Source of the DNA: JAHEEL01 sp034660035
Lineage (GTDB): Bacteria > Actinomycetota > Acidimicrobiia > Spongiisociales > UBA5794
NCBI GenBank assembly: GCA_034660035.1
Contig: JAYEIJ010000203.1
Span: 1 to 22,689, forward strand
DNA: 22,689 nucleotides
Direction: 5' to 3'
Part shown: piece after piece, positions 7,821 to 14,749 of the stretch
Layout of the letters: each line of letters starts with the position of its first letter
Numbering within the stretch: the first letter of the stretch is position 1
Notes under the pieces: generated by a model
The model's input: the letters and a program-made list of their open reading frames with translations, nothing else
What the model was told of the DNA's origin: nothing
Databases searched by the model: none
Made by a program: the position numbers and the translations under genes

Positions 7821-9365
7821 TCATCGCTCCACGAGTTTCATCTTGCGGTTGTAGTAGTTGACGACTCCAGAGATCATGAGACTCCCGGTCAGGAAGAACG
7901 CCATCCAGATGAGCACGATCGGAAGCGTCTGTCCCGTCTGATTCAGAATGGTGCTACCGACGGCAACGATCTCTGCGTACGCGACCCCGATCCCGAGCGA
8001 CGTGTTCTTGAAGAGGTTGAGGTACTGGTTCCCGATCGGCGGCAAGATGATCCGGAACGCCTGCGGAAGGATGATCAGCCGGAGGAACTGCGAGCGCTTG
8101 AGCCCTACCGCTTGTGCCGCTTCGGTCTGACCCTTCGAAACTGCGAGGATGCCGCCGCGCACGATCTCCGCGATGAACGCTGCCGTGTACAGCGTTACAG
8201 CGAACCACACGGCGAAGAACGGAACCGTCATCACGGCCCCCGTATCACCGTACTGGGCGAAGTTCCCCTTCTGCACCACGGACGCCTTGGTGAAGTTCAA
8301 AGGCTGTCCGCCGTCCGCGGCGAAACCGTTGCCCAGCCAGTCGAAGAAGTTCCCGATCCCCAATCGCACGAGTTCAGCGACCGTGAGAACCTCACCGGAG
8401 ACGGTCGCTATGGTCACGCCGCTCACCAAGAACGCCAGGCCGGCGCCGATGACTCCCGCGACGCCGGCGAAGATCACACGGAACCAGTCATCGTCGGTGA
8501 GTTTCCCGAAACCAGCCGGCGTGCGGCGTGACTCGAAAAAGTTCCTGATCCACCACGCTGCCCCAAGCAGCGCGGCTGCTGCGAGAACGATCGGGACCAC
8601 GATCGCCGGAACTGCGTCGATGAAGCTCGCGATTCCGTGGAGGATCGGTTCGACGAAGCTGAGGAGCGGCCACGCGAACCACCCGACAACCGCGAAAACG
8701 GCCAGTGTGCCGCCTGCCCAGTATCCCGGATGGCTCGGCTTCCCGGTCTCCTCTTGCACCCGATGGCGCCATCGCGAAACGAAACCGCCGGCGATGATGC
8801 CGGCGCCGAGGAACACGATCCAGGGCCAGAATCCGCCGTTCCAACTCACCCACGCGAACCCGAATCCCTTGTTCGAACCTTTGAACCAGTACGTGCCGAT
8901 ATCGGCAGCGACGAGGCTCGGAAGAGCGATCACCATCGCCTGCCAGAAGAAGATCTGGACGAGCAGCGGGATGTTCCGAATCGTCTCGATGTAGAACGTG
9001 GCGATCTTGTTGACGATCCAGTTGTGCGACAGCCTCCCGATGCCGATCAGTGTGCCGAGGATCGTCGCGGCGATGATGCCGGTGATCGAGATCCGCAGGG
9101 TGTTCATCGCCCCCGCGGCCAGCGCCCGAATCGAGCTATCGGGCTCGGTGTCGATTCCCTCGCGAAGGAAGACCCCGATCGGATCGGTCAGGAAGTCCAG
9201 ATCGAACGTCGTTCCCGATGCGCTGAAGTTCGCGAACGCCTGACGACCGAGAATGACGAAGAAGCCGAGGGTGACCGCCAGCGCGAGTAGTTGGGACGAC
9301 CACTTGAGGAACGCAGCATTGCGCCAGAGAGGTGTCTTCTCGTGTTCTCTGACGGTAACCGCCAT
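7821..9365 (-). CDS. aapQ: Polar amino-acid ABC transporter permease (AapQ-like)
   Basis: A 514-residue inner-membrane permease, the partner of AapM. The N-terminal part has the transport-domain entry AMNTLRISITGIIAATILGTLIGIGRLS and FYIETIRNIPLLVQIFFW, typical of AapQ. The C-terminal part has the EAA loop EIVRGGILAVSKGQTEAAQAVGL and LPQAFRIILPPIGNQYLNLFKNTS. Between them (about 165-345) are additional hydrophobic segments, including GGFWPWIVFLGAGIIAGGFV and AIVVPIVLAAAALLGAAWW. This makes the protein about 100 residues longer than usual AapQ. GGGAGG precedes the ATG by about ten bases. It follows aapJ after a 113-base gap that contains a strong stem-loop, which should lower permease expression relative to the binding protein. 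Confidence 0.9.
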   Translation of the reverse strand: MAVTVREHEKTPLWRNAAFLKWSSQLLALAVTLGFFVILGRQAFANFSASGTTFDLDFLTDPIGVFLREGIDTEPDSSIRALAAGAMNTLRISITGIIAATILGTLIGIGRLSHNWIVNKIATFYIETIRNIPLLVQIFFWQAMVIALPSLVAADIGTYWFKGSNKGFGFAWVSWNGGFWPWIVFLGAGIIAGGFVSRWRHRVQEETGKPSHPGYWAGGTLAVFAVVGWFAWPLLSFVEPILHGIASFIDAVPAIVVPIVLAAAALLGAAWWIRNFFESRRTPAGFGKLTDDDWFRVIFAGVAGVIGAGLAFLVSGVTIATVSGEVLTVAELVRLGIGNFFDWLGNGFAADGGQPLNFTKASVVQKGNFAQYGDTGAVMTVPFFAVWFAVTLYTAAFIAEIVRGGILAVSKGQTEAAQAVGLKRSQFLRLIILPQAFRIILPPIGNQYLNLFKNTSLGIGVAYAEIVAVGSTILNQTGQTLPIVLIWMAFFLTGSLMISGVVNYYNRKMKLVER

Positions 9366-9429
9366 GCCTGAATGTCCTCCCGCCGGCCCTCACCGGCTCC
9401 TCCGATCGATGCACCATAGACACAAAGAG

Positions 9430-9455
9430 AGCGGGGGCGCTAACGCGCCCCCGCT
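9430..9455 (-). terminator. Intercistronic stem-loop between aapJ and aapQ
   Basis: Perfect 11-bp arms (AGCGGGGGCGC / GCGCCCCCGCT) enclose a four-base loop about 23 bases after the aapJ stop. On the minus strand CTCTTTG follows, a weak U-tract. Stem-loops here in binding-protein operons commonly act as partial terminators or 3' protectors that raise binding-protein levels above permease levels. Confidence 0.7.
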
Positions 9456-9478
9456 TTCCAATCAGTCGTTTGCTTCGA

Positions 9479-10621
9479 TCAGCGCGCCGGCGGGGCGTAG
9501 ATCAGGCCTCCGTCGTACCACTGCATGTTGCGCGTACCGTCGCGCACCAGCTTGAGCGGTCCGAGGTTGCGCTCGTAGATCTCGCCGTAGTTACCGACCT
9601 GAGAGATCACCTGGAAGAAGGCGTCCGCTTCCAGACCCATCTTCGTCTGAACCTCGTCTTCGGAAGCACCGAAGAGTCGAGCGATCTCGGGCGTCTTCTC
9701 CTTGTCCGCCTCGGCGCTTGCCGCCGTGACGCCATTCTCTTCAGCGATGAACGTCGCGAAGACCGTCCACTGCACAACGTCCATCCAAGTCGAGTCGTTC
9801 TGACGGACCACGGGGCCGAGTGGCTCCTTGGAGATGGGAGCATCGGGGAAAATGACCCAGTTCTCAGCACCCTCGGTACCGGCTGCGACGTTCGCAGAAC
9901 GGTGCCCGAAGAGACCAGAACCGTCGGTTGTGACGAGGTCACACGTACCGGCGATGAACTTGTCCATCGCCTCGTTGAAGTTCTCGACCGTTTCGAGCGA
10001 GATCGTTGCGCCACTCAGGGCGGCACCTTCACTGATGTTCTTCTCAGTGGTCGTACCGGCGTTGGTGCAGACGATGCCGCCGTCGATCGCTGCGAACGCC
10101 TCTTCGCTGGTCATGCCTTCCTTCAGGGACGTCAGAGTCGCGGGGTTCCCCATGATCTGCTGGCCGTCATAGAACGTGGTCGCCACGAAGTCGAGCGCCA
10201 AGTCACCGTCACGCGTCTGGGTCCAGGTGGTATTCCTCATCAGGACGTCGATCTCGCCGGTGTCCAGTGCTGCGAACCGCTCGGCGGCCGTCAACTGACG
10301 GAACTCAACTGCAGTCGCGTCACCGAGGACCGCTGCCGCAACGGCACGGCAGTAATCAGCATCGAGGCCGGTTGAGTTGCCTTCAGGATCCGTCTCCGAG
10401 AAACCGGGAGCACCGGTGGAGATGCCGCACTTGAGCGTGCCGCGAGCGATCACGGTGTCGAGCGTGCTCTCACCGGTGTCTGTTGTCTCTTGTCCGGCGT
10501 CGGCCACGGTCGTCTCCGTGCCGGCTGCCGTCGTAGTCGTCTCTGCTGCTTCGTCGCTGCTACCGCATGCTGCGGCAACAAGAGCGAGAACTGCAAAGAG
10601 CAATGCAAGTCTCTTCATCAT
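9479..10621 (-). CDS. aapJ: Polar amino-acid ABC transporter substrate-binding lipoprotein
   Basis: A 380-residue secreted binding protein that captures the amino acid for AapQMP. It begins with a lipoprotein signal peptide (KRLALLFAVLALVAAAC) with lipidated Cys19, then a flexible Thr/Glu/Gly-rich linker (about 20-52). The mature domain carries AapJ-type motifs: RGTLKCGISTGAPGFS, GLDADYCRAVAAAVLGD, LMRNTTWTQTRD, FYDGQQIM, and near the end GNYGEIYERNLG. The full set marks the AapJ/BztA family of general L-amino-acid binding proteins. Two adjacent ATGs exist (10621 and 10618); AAGGGG lies nine bases before the first. This Shine-Dalgarno is inside a small palindrome (GGGGTTACCCC, 10624-10634) that could sequester it. 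It is first in the four-gene operon. Confidence 0.94.
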   Translation of the reverse strand: MMKRLALLFAVLALVAAACGSSDEAAETTTTAAGTETTVADAGQETTDTGESTLDTVIARGTLKCGISTGAPGFSETDPEGNSTGLDADYCRAVAAAVLGDATAVEFRQLTAAERFAALDTGEIDVLMRNTTWTQTRDGDLALDFVATTFYDGQQIMGNPATLTSLKEGMTSEEAFAAIDGGIVCTNAGTTTEKNISEGAALSGATISLETVENFNEAMDKFIAGTCDLVTTDGSGLFGHRSANVAAGTEGAENWVIFPDAPISKEPLGPVVRQNDSTWMDVVQWTVFATFIAEENGVTAASAEADKEKTPEIARLFGASEDEVQTKMGLEADAFFQVISQVGNYGEIYERNLGPLKLVRDGTRNMQWYDGGLIYAPPAR

Positions 10622-10746
10622 CTGGGGTTACCCCTTCTCTTTCTTCCGACATTTTCCTCCCGCGCCCCTGCCCGGGGCGCGTGTCCCCCGACCCGAGCCG
10701 AGGGATAGCGCTGCAACCTAGTAGAGCGATGTGGAATGCGCCAAGC

Positions 10747-10785
10747 GATTGGCCGGTGCGGCGCACAACGCCGCACCGGCCAATC
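10747..10785. repeat. 17-bp perfect inverted repeat, five-base loop
   Basis: Arms GATTGGCCGGTGCGGCG (10747-10763) and CGCCGCACCGGCCAATC (10769-10785) flank CACAA. It sits between divergent genes, so it is not a conventional gene-end terminator. It touches the GGTATTC array directly. A regulator-binding site, a cruciform or an element boundary are all possible. Confidence 0.8.
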
Positions 10786-10824
10786 GGTATTCGGTATTCG
10801 GTATTCGGTATTCGGTATTCGGTA
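10786..10824. repeat. GGTATTC tandem heptamer array
   Basis: Five exact GGTATTC units (10786-10820) plus a partial unit. The right end, GTATTCGGTATTCGGTAG (10808-10825), is repeated in inverted form at 11260-11277 on the other side of the four-helix-bundle gene. This heptamer contains no stop on either strand, unlike the GTAGTCC variants. Confidence 0.9.
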
Positions 10825-10886
10825 GGAACGTCGAATCACCGGTCGAGAGGTTTCCCTTGCGTTCCGGTTCGTGGTAGTTCTGCAGC

Positions 10887-11246
10887 ATGCACAATCACCA
10901 GCAGCTCGACGTGTGGCAGGAGAGTCGCCGTTTCGTGGCGCACGTCTACTCGCTCACCCGAGCGTTTCCGTCGGACGAACGCTTCGGCCTCGCCTCACAA
11001 CTGAGACGGGCTTCTGTGTCAATCCCTTCGAATATCGCTGAAGGTGCCGGCAGGGGAGGAGACCGCTCCTTCGCCCAGTTCCTGCGAATAGCTTCCGGGA
11101 GCGCCTCAGAAACGGAAACCCAGCTACAGATCGCAAGAGACCTCGACTTCGGCGCAACAGTGGTCATCGATGCCGCTATCGGCGATGTTCGTCGAATCCG
11201 CAAGATGCTCTGGGGACTCGAGCAGCACTACTCCAACCCCGGGTGA
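10887..11246 (+). CDS. Four-helix-bundle protein (23S rRNA intervening-sequence type)
   Basis: A 119-residue all-helical protein of the four-helix-bundle/IVS family (Pfam 05635 type). It shows the family landmarks LDVWQESRRFVAHVYSLTRAFPSDERFGLASQLRRASVSIPSNIAEG in order (about 7-53), then GGDRSFAQFLRIASGSASETETQLQIARDL (about 57-86). Relatives occur inside intervening sequences of 23S rRNA genes in spirochaetes and others, and the related Avd protein binds RNA in diversity-generating retroelements. A basic helical pentamer that binds nucleic acid is the known fold; the cellular role of free-standing copies is unknown. No rRNA surrounds this copy. It has no Shine-Dalgarno, and a TAG at 10875 excludes an earlier start. 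An 18-bp inverted repeat encloses it. Confidence 0.9.
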   Translation: MHNHQQLDVWQESRRFVAHVYSLTRAFPSDERFGLASQLRRASVSIPSNIAEGAGRGGDRSFAQFLRIASGSASETETQLQIARDLDFGATVVIDAAIGDVRRIRKMLWGLEQHYSNPG

Positions 11247-11259
11247 CGACGGGTACTGA

Positions 11260-11277
11260 CTACCGAATACCGAATAC
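11260..11277. repeat. Inverted copy of the GTATTCG array
   Basis: CTACCGAATACCGAATAC is the exact reverse complement of 10808-10825. It lies 13 bases after the stop of the four-helix-bundle gene and, read on the minus strand, downstream of the YjbQ gene. Confidence 0.85.
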
Positions 11278-11294
11278 ATCCGACGAAGTCGGAT
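11278..11294. terminator. Hairpin between convergent genes
   Basis: Arms ATCCGAC (11278-11284) and GTCGGAT (11288-11294) enclose a GAA loop. It overlaps the first base of the YjbQ stop codon region and lies between converging genes. No T-run follows, so terminator function is inferred from position. Confidence 0.5.
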
Positions 11295-11818
11295 CAGACG
11301 CCTTGCGCGTGGAAGAACACGCGGCGTTCTCTCGGCTGGTCCAGTTCTGCGTAGAGGACTCGCTGCCATTGACCGAGGAGGACCTCGCCGTCGACGATCG
11401 GGATCGTGACCGAGGGTTGGCCGGTGATGAGTTGCCGGATGTGCGAGTGCCCGTTGATGAACTCATCTTCCTGCATGTTCTCGGTGCGGATGTTGTGATC
11501 GTCGTGTTCGTAGTAGGTGTCGACGGGAACCATACGATCGATCGCTTTGCGGAAGTCGTTGAGGAACCCGGTCTCGGATTCGTTGAGCACGATCGACGTC
11601 GTCGTGTGCGGCGTCGAAACGGTGATCTGACCGTGTCGGACCATCGATCGCTTCGCCACGTCGCGGACGATATCGGTGAAGTCCCAGAACTCTTCGGACG
11701 CTCCCGTGTGGAAGTGCATCGCCTCGGTGCGGATCGCCGGTGATTCCGATACGGCGAGCACGACGGGAGTACCGACCGGGTCGATCGTGGCTTTGCGGAT
11801 CGCGATACGTTCGTCCAT
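11294..11818 (-). CDS. YjbQ-family (UPF0047) protein
   Basis: A 174-residue soluble protein of the YjbQ/UPF0047 family. Some members have weak thiamin-phosphate synthase activity, but the main cellular function is unsettled. Family motifs present are FTDIVRDVAKRS, QITVSTPHTTTSIVLNE (His-Thr-Thr core), FINGHSHIRQLITGQPSVTIPIVDGEVLLGQWQRVLYAELD and the final Arg-rich strand. Typical members have about 135-140 residues; here about 33 extra residues precede MHFHTGASEEFWDFTD. I chose the ATG at 11818 because GAGGA lies seven bases upstream. The frame stays open to 11896 without a better start, and an internal Met at 11719 would give the usual length. It is divergent from purA. Confidence 0.85.
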   Translation of the reverse strand: MDERIAIRKATIDPVGTPVVLAVSESPAIRTEAMHFHTGASEEFWDFTDIVRDVAKRSMVRHGQITVSTPHTTTSIVLNESETGFLNDFRKAIDRMVPVDTYYEHDDHNIRTENMQEDEFINGHSHIRQLITGQPSVTIPIVDGEVLLGQWQRVLYAELDQPRERRVFFHAQGV

Positions 11819-11932
11819 GGACTTCCTCGTGAAACGTTGGCGGCACACTAACGACAGCACCAGGATACCGGCGGCTCTCCCGACCCGCCAGACCAAACCG
11901 AATCGTATCGCAAGACGGTTGCGGCGGTCCTG

Positions 11933-11938
11933 TAGAAT
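11933..11938 (+). promoter_or_regulatory. Probable purA -10 element (TAGAAT)
   Basis: TAGAAT differs from TATAAT at one position and lies 26 bases before the purA ATG, leaving room for a short leader that contains GGAGG. No convincing -35 is present. No purine riboswitch-like structure is visible in the 146-base divergent gap. Confidence 0.4.
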
Positions 11939-11964
11939 CGACTTTCACGAGTGGAGGAGACCAC

Positions 11965-13245
11965 ATGTCGGCCACGGTGATCCTTGGTGCCCAGTGGGGC
12001 GATGAAGGTAAGGGGAAGATCACTGATCGGTATTCCCGAGATGCCGACGTCGTCGTTCGCTATCAAGGCGGCAACAACGCGGGCCATACGATCGTCGTCG
12101 AAGGTGAACGGTTCGCCCTGAGCCTCATCCCGTCGGGGGTGCTCTACCCCCAGGTCACGCCGGTGATCGGTAACGGAACCGTGGTCGACCCTGCCGTGAT
12201 GATCCGAGAGATGGAAGAACTCACCGCTCGGGGAATCGATCCTTCCCGGGTCCGGGTCTCCGGGAACGCCCATCTCATCATGCCCTACCACCGCAAGCTC
12301 GATGCGGTACTCGAGCGCTTTCTCGGCGAGGAGCAGATCGGAACGACGAAGCGGGGCATCGGCCCGGCTTACATGGACAAGTATTCGCGGTTCGGAATCC
12401 GCATGCAGGATCTCTTCGACCCGAAGATCTTCCGGAAGAAACTCGATGTGGTCGGCAGGGACAAGAACCGGCAACTCCAGAAGGTCTACAACCAACTGCC
12501 CCTCGACATCGACGAGATCTACGAGGAGTATCTGGGCTACGCCGATGTGATCCGCGACCACATCACAGACACGTCGCTGCTCGTCTGGGAAGCGATCCAC
12601 GCCGGCAAGAACGTCCTCTTCGAGGGCGCGCAGGGAACGCTTCTCGATATCGACCACGGCACGTACCCGTTCGTGACGTCATCGAATCCAACGGCAGGTG
12701 GCGCCATCACGGGTTCAGGGATCGGCCCGCGCGACATCGACAACGTGATCGGAGTAGCCAAGGCCTACATCACACGGGTCGGCACGGGACCGTTCCCGAC
12801 CGAACTCTTCGACGAGACCGGCGAACGCATGATCGACATCGGCGGCGAGTACGGTGTCGTGACCGGCCGCCGACGCCGCACCGGTTGGCTCGATGCGGTG
12901 GCCCTGCGCTACTCCGCTCGTGTCAACGGTCTCACTGAGATCGCTCTCACGAAACTCGACATCCTCTCCCACTTCGGCCCGCTGAAGATCGCGGTCGCCT
13001 ACGACTCGCTGGGCGAGCGGTACGACGAGTTCCCGCGTCAGCAGCGTGTGCTCTACAACTGCCACCCCGTGTACGAAGAACTCGAGGGGTGGGGAGTGGA
13101 CATCAGCGACGTCGAGTCGTACGACGATCTCCCCGCCGCGGCGAAGCGATACGTCGAGCGGGTCGAGGAACTGAGCGGAGTCAGAGTGTCCTCCGTCGGC
13201 GTGGGCCCGGGCCGCGAAGCCACGCTGATGCGCCCAGCGTCATGA
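11965..13245 (+). CDS. purA: Adenylosuccinate synthetase
   Basis: A 426-residue cytosolic enzyme that joins IMP and aspartate using GTP to form adenylosuccinate, the first step from IMP to AMP. Length is standard. The N-terminal GTP/IMP loop QWGDEGKGK (10-18) carries the catalytic base Asp13, and GGNNAGHT (35-42) carries His41, both numbered as in the E. coli enzyme. Later motifs include the IMP-site RGIGPAY, the FEGAQGTLLDIDHGTYPFVTSSN block, GVGTGPFPTEL-like RVGTGPFPTEL and GRRRRTGWLDAVALRYS. GGAGGAG lies seven bases before the ATG. It is followed after 94 bases by purB, so the two AMP-branch enzymes may be co-expressed. Repeat arrays fill the gap between them. Confidence 0.98.
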   Translation: MSATVILGAQWGDEGKGKITDRYSRDADVVVRYQGGNNAGHTIVVEGERFALSLIPSGVLYPQVTPVIGNGTVVDPAVMIREMEELTARGIDPSRVRVSGNAHLIMPYHRKLDAVLERFLGEEQIGTTKRGIGPAYMDKYSRFGIRMQDLFDPKIFRKKLDVVGRDKNRQLQKVYNQLPLDIDEIYEEYLGYADVIRDHITDTSLLVWEAIHAGKNVLFEGAQGTLLDIDHGTYPFVTSSNPTAGGAITGSGIGPRDIDNVIGVAKAYITRVGTGPFPTELFDETGERMIDIGGEYGVVTGRRRRTGWLDAVALRYSARVNGLTEIALTKLDILSHFGPLKIAVAYDSLGERYDEFPRQQRVLYNCHPVYEELEGWGVDISDVESYDDLPAAAKRYVERVEELSGVRVSSVGVGPGREATLMRPAS

Positions 13246-13254
13246 CACCTGCCA

Positions 13255-13338
13255 AGTACTCAGTACCCAGTGCCCAGTACCCCGTACCCCGCGGACCCCG
13301 TCATACGGACTACGGACTACGGACTACGGACTACGGCC
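13255..13338. repeat. Two heptamer arrays between purA and purB
   Basis: Left array: AGTACTC, AGTACCC, AGTGCCC, AGTACCC, CGTACCC (13255-13289), starting nine bases after the purA stop. Right array: four exact TACGGAC units (13304-13331) plus TACGGCC (13332-13338), ending one base before the purB GTG start. The right array is the complement type of GTCCGTA seen at 5148-5171. Confidence 0.9.
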
Positions 13339-13339
13339 A

Positions 13340-14635
13340 GTGATCGACCGCTACTCCCTTCCCGCGATGGCTGCCGTCTGGAGCGAAGAACGCAAGCTCG
13401 CCGTGTGGAAGGAAGTCGAAACCCTCGTCGTTGAGGCGTGGACCGATCTCGGCGTCGCTCCGTCCGGGGTTGCCCGGGCGCTGCGTTCCGCTCCCGAGGT
13501 CGACCCTGCTGCGTGGAAGGAACGCGAGCGGGTCACGAATCACGACGTTGCGGCGTTCGTCGACCTCCTCGCCGGCTCTCTCGACACCGGAGGAGAGTGG
13601 GTCCACTTCGGCCTCACCTCATCCGATGTCCTCGACACAGCGAATGGCGTCCTCCTTCGAGATGCTGCCGATCTGCTACTCGACCGAATCGCAACTCTCT
13701 TCGACATCGTTCGGAACAAGGCCATGGAGCACCGTGACACGCCGACGATCGGCCGCACCCACGGCATCTGGGCCGAACCGACTTCATTCGGTCTCAAGTT
13801 GGCGAACTGGGCGTTCGAGATCGCCCGGGATCATCATCGGATGCAGAGCGCCGGGGAAGCCGTCGCCGTCGGGAAGATCTCGGGCGCCGTGGGCACCTAC
13901 GCCCACACACCTCCCTCGGTCGAGGCCTTCGTCTGCGAGCGACTCGGGATCGGGATCGAGCCGGCCTCGTCACAGATCACACACCGGGATCGCCAGGCCG
14001 AGTTCCTCAATGCGATCGCTCTCACGGGATCCTCCCTCGAGCGCTTCGCCACCGAGATCCGCCACCTCCAACGAAGCGAGGTCGGAGAGGCCAGGGAGTC
14101 GTTCGGATCGGGCCAGAAGGGCTCGTCTGCGATGCCGCACAAGCGCAACCCCATCGCCTCGGAAAACATCACAGGGATCTCCCGCCTCCTCCGAGCCTAC
14201 GCCTCGGTCGGGATGGAGAACGTGGCGCTGTGGCACGAACGCGATATCAGCCACTCTGCGGCCGAGCGCGTGGCGCTCCCCGATGCGACCGGTCTGCTCG
14301 ACTTCGCTCTCGCACGGATGGCCGGACTCGTCGACGGTCTCGTCGTCGACATCGATCGCATGGCCGAGAATCTCGAGTCGACGCGCGGCCTCGTGTATTC
14401 GCAGGCGGTCTTGCTCGCCCTCGCCGAACGGGGCCACAGCCGTGACAGCGCCTACCGAATCGTTCAGAACAGTGCGATGGCCACGTGGGACGAGGGAGGA
14501 ATCCTCCGGGACCGCCTGTCATCCGACCCGGAGTGCGACCTGACGACCGAAGAACTCAACGTCTGCTTCTCGCCAGACCGGTTCCTGAGAAACACCGACA
14601 TCGTGTTCACTCGCCTGGCCGCCCTAGAACTCTGA
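13340..14635 (+). CDS. purB: Adenylosuccinate lyase
   Basis: A 431-residue homotetrameric lyase of the fumarase/aspartase superfamily. It releases fumarate from adenylosuccinate to give AMP and also acts on SAICAR in IMP synthesis. It shows the N-terminal YSLPAMAAVWSEERKLAVWKEVE block, the HFGLTSSDVLDTA motif, GRTHGIWAEPTSFG, and the superfamily signature GSSAMPHKRNP (about 261-271) with the catalytic serine loop. The GTG start gives MIDRYSLPAM, matching how family members begin. It has no Shine-Dalgarno because the TACGGAC array runs to within one base of it. Met10 (13367) also lacks one. Translation may depend on a leaderless transcript or on purA readthrough. Confidence 0.97.
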   Translation: MIDRYSLPAMAAVWSEERKLAVWKEVETLVVEAWTDLGVAPSGVARALRSAPEVDPAAWKERERVTNHDVAAFVDLLAGSLDTGGEWVHFGLTSSDVLDTANGVLLRDAADLLLDRIATLFDIVRNKAMEHRDTPTIGRTHGIWAEPTSFGLKLANWAFEIARDHHRMQSAGEAVAVGKISGAVGTYAHTPPSVEAFVCERLGIGIEPASSQITHRDRQAEFLNAIALTGSSLERFATEIRHLQRSEVGEARESFGSGQKGSSAMPHKRNPIASENITGISRLLRAYASVGMENVALWHERDISHSAAERVALPDATGLLDFALARMAGLVDGLVVDIDRMAENLESTRGLVYSQAVLLALAERGHSRDSAYRIVQNSAMATWDEGGILRDRLSSDPECDLTTEELNVCFSPDRFLRNTDIVFTRLAALEL

Positions 14636-14693
14636 CCCGCACGGTCACGGTCACCCACGACGGGGGCGTAGCCCGCGAAGCGTGGCCTGCCCG

Positions 14694-14749
14694 GCTGGCA
14701 GTTGGTAGCCAGCAGCTCTTCCTCAGCTACTCCGCTACTCCGCTACTCA
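14694..14749 (-). repeat. Hairpin plus octamer array at the end of the reductase gene
   Basis: On the + strand GCTGGC (14694-14699) and GCCAGC (14708-14713) form a short hairpin, then GCTACTCC occurs twice and GCTACTCA once (14726-14749). On the minus strand the array reads TGAGTAGC, GGAGTAGC, GGAGTAGC. Its first TGA is the stop codon of the saccharopine-dehydrogenase-like gene. It is the same octamer as at window position 1. Confidence 0.85.

Larger units (their letters stand above)
10622..10886. promoter_or_regulatory. Divergent, hairpin-rich region between aapJ and the four-helix-bundle gene
   Basis: This is the longest non-coding stretch. It holds a palindrome over the aapJ ribosome-binding site (10624-10634), a hairpin with arms CGCGCCCC/GGGGCGCG and a five-base loop in the aapJ leader (10661-10681), a 17-bp perfect inverted repeat (10747-10785), a GGTATTC tandem array (10786-10824), and no convincing -10/-35 pair on either strand. 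No Shine-Dalgarno is visible before the + strand gene at 10887. Confidence 0.6.

Noticed and set aside
10887..11246. Diversity-generating retroelement accessory gene (avd)
   Set aside because: The protein belongs to the same fold family, but no reverse transcriptase, template repeat or variable target gene is nearby.
11819..11964. Purine riboswitch upstream of purA
   Set aside because: The gap is short and GC-rich and I see no three-way-junction pattern; the -10 candidate leaves only about 20 bases of leader.
13431..14543. 370-residue frame overlapping purB
   Set aside because: Ser/Arg/Pro-rich shadow in another frame of a confidently identified enzyme.
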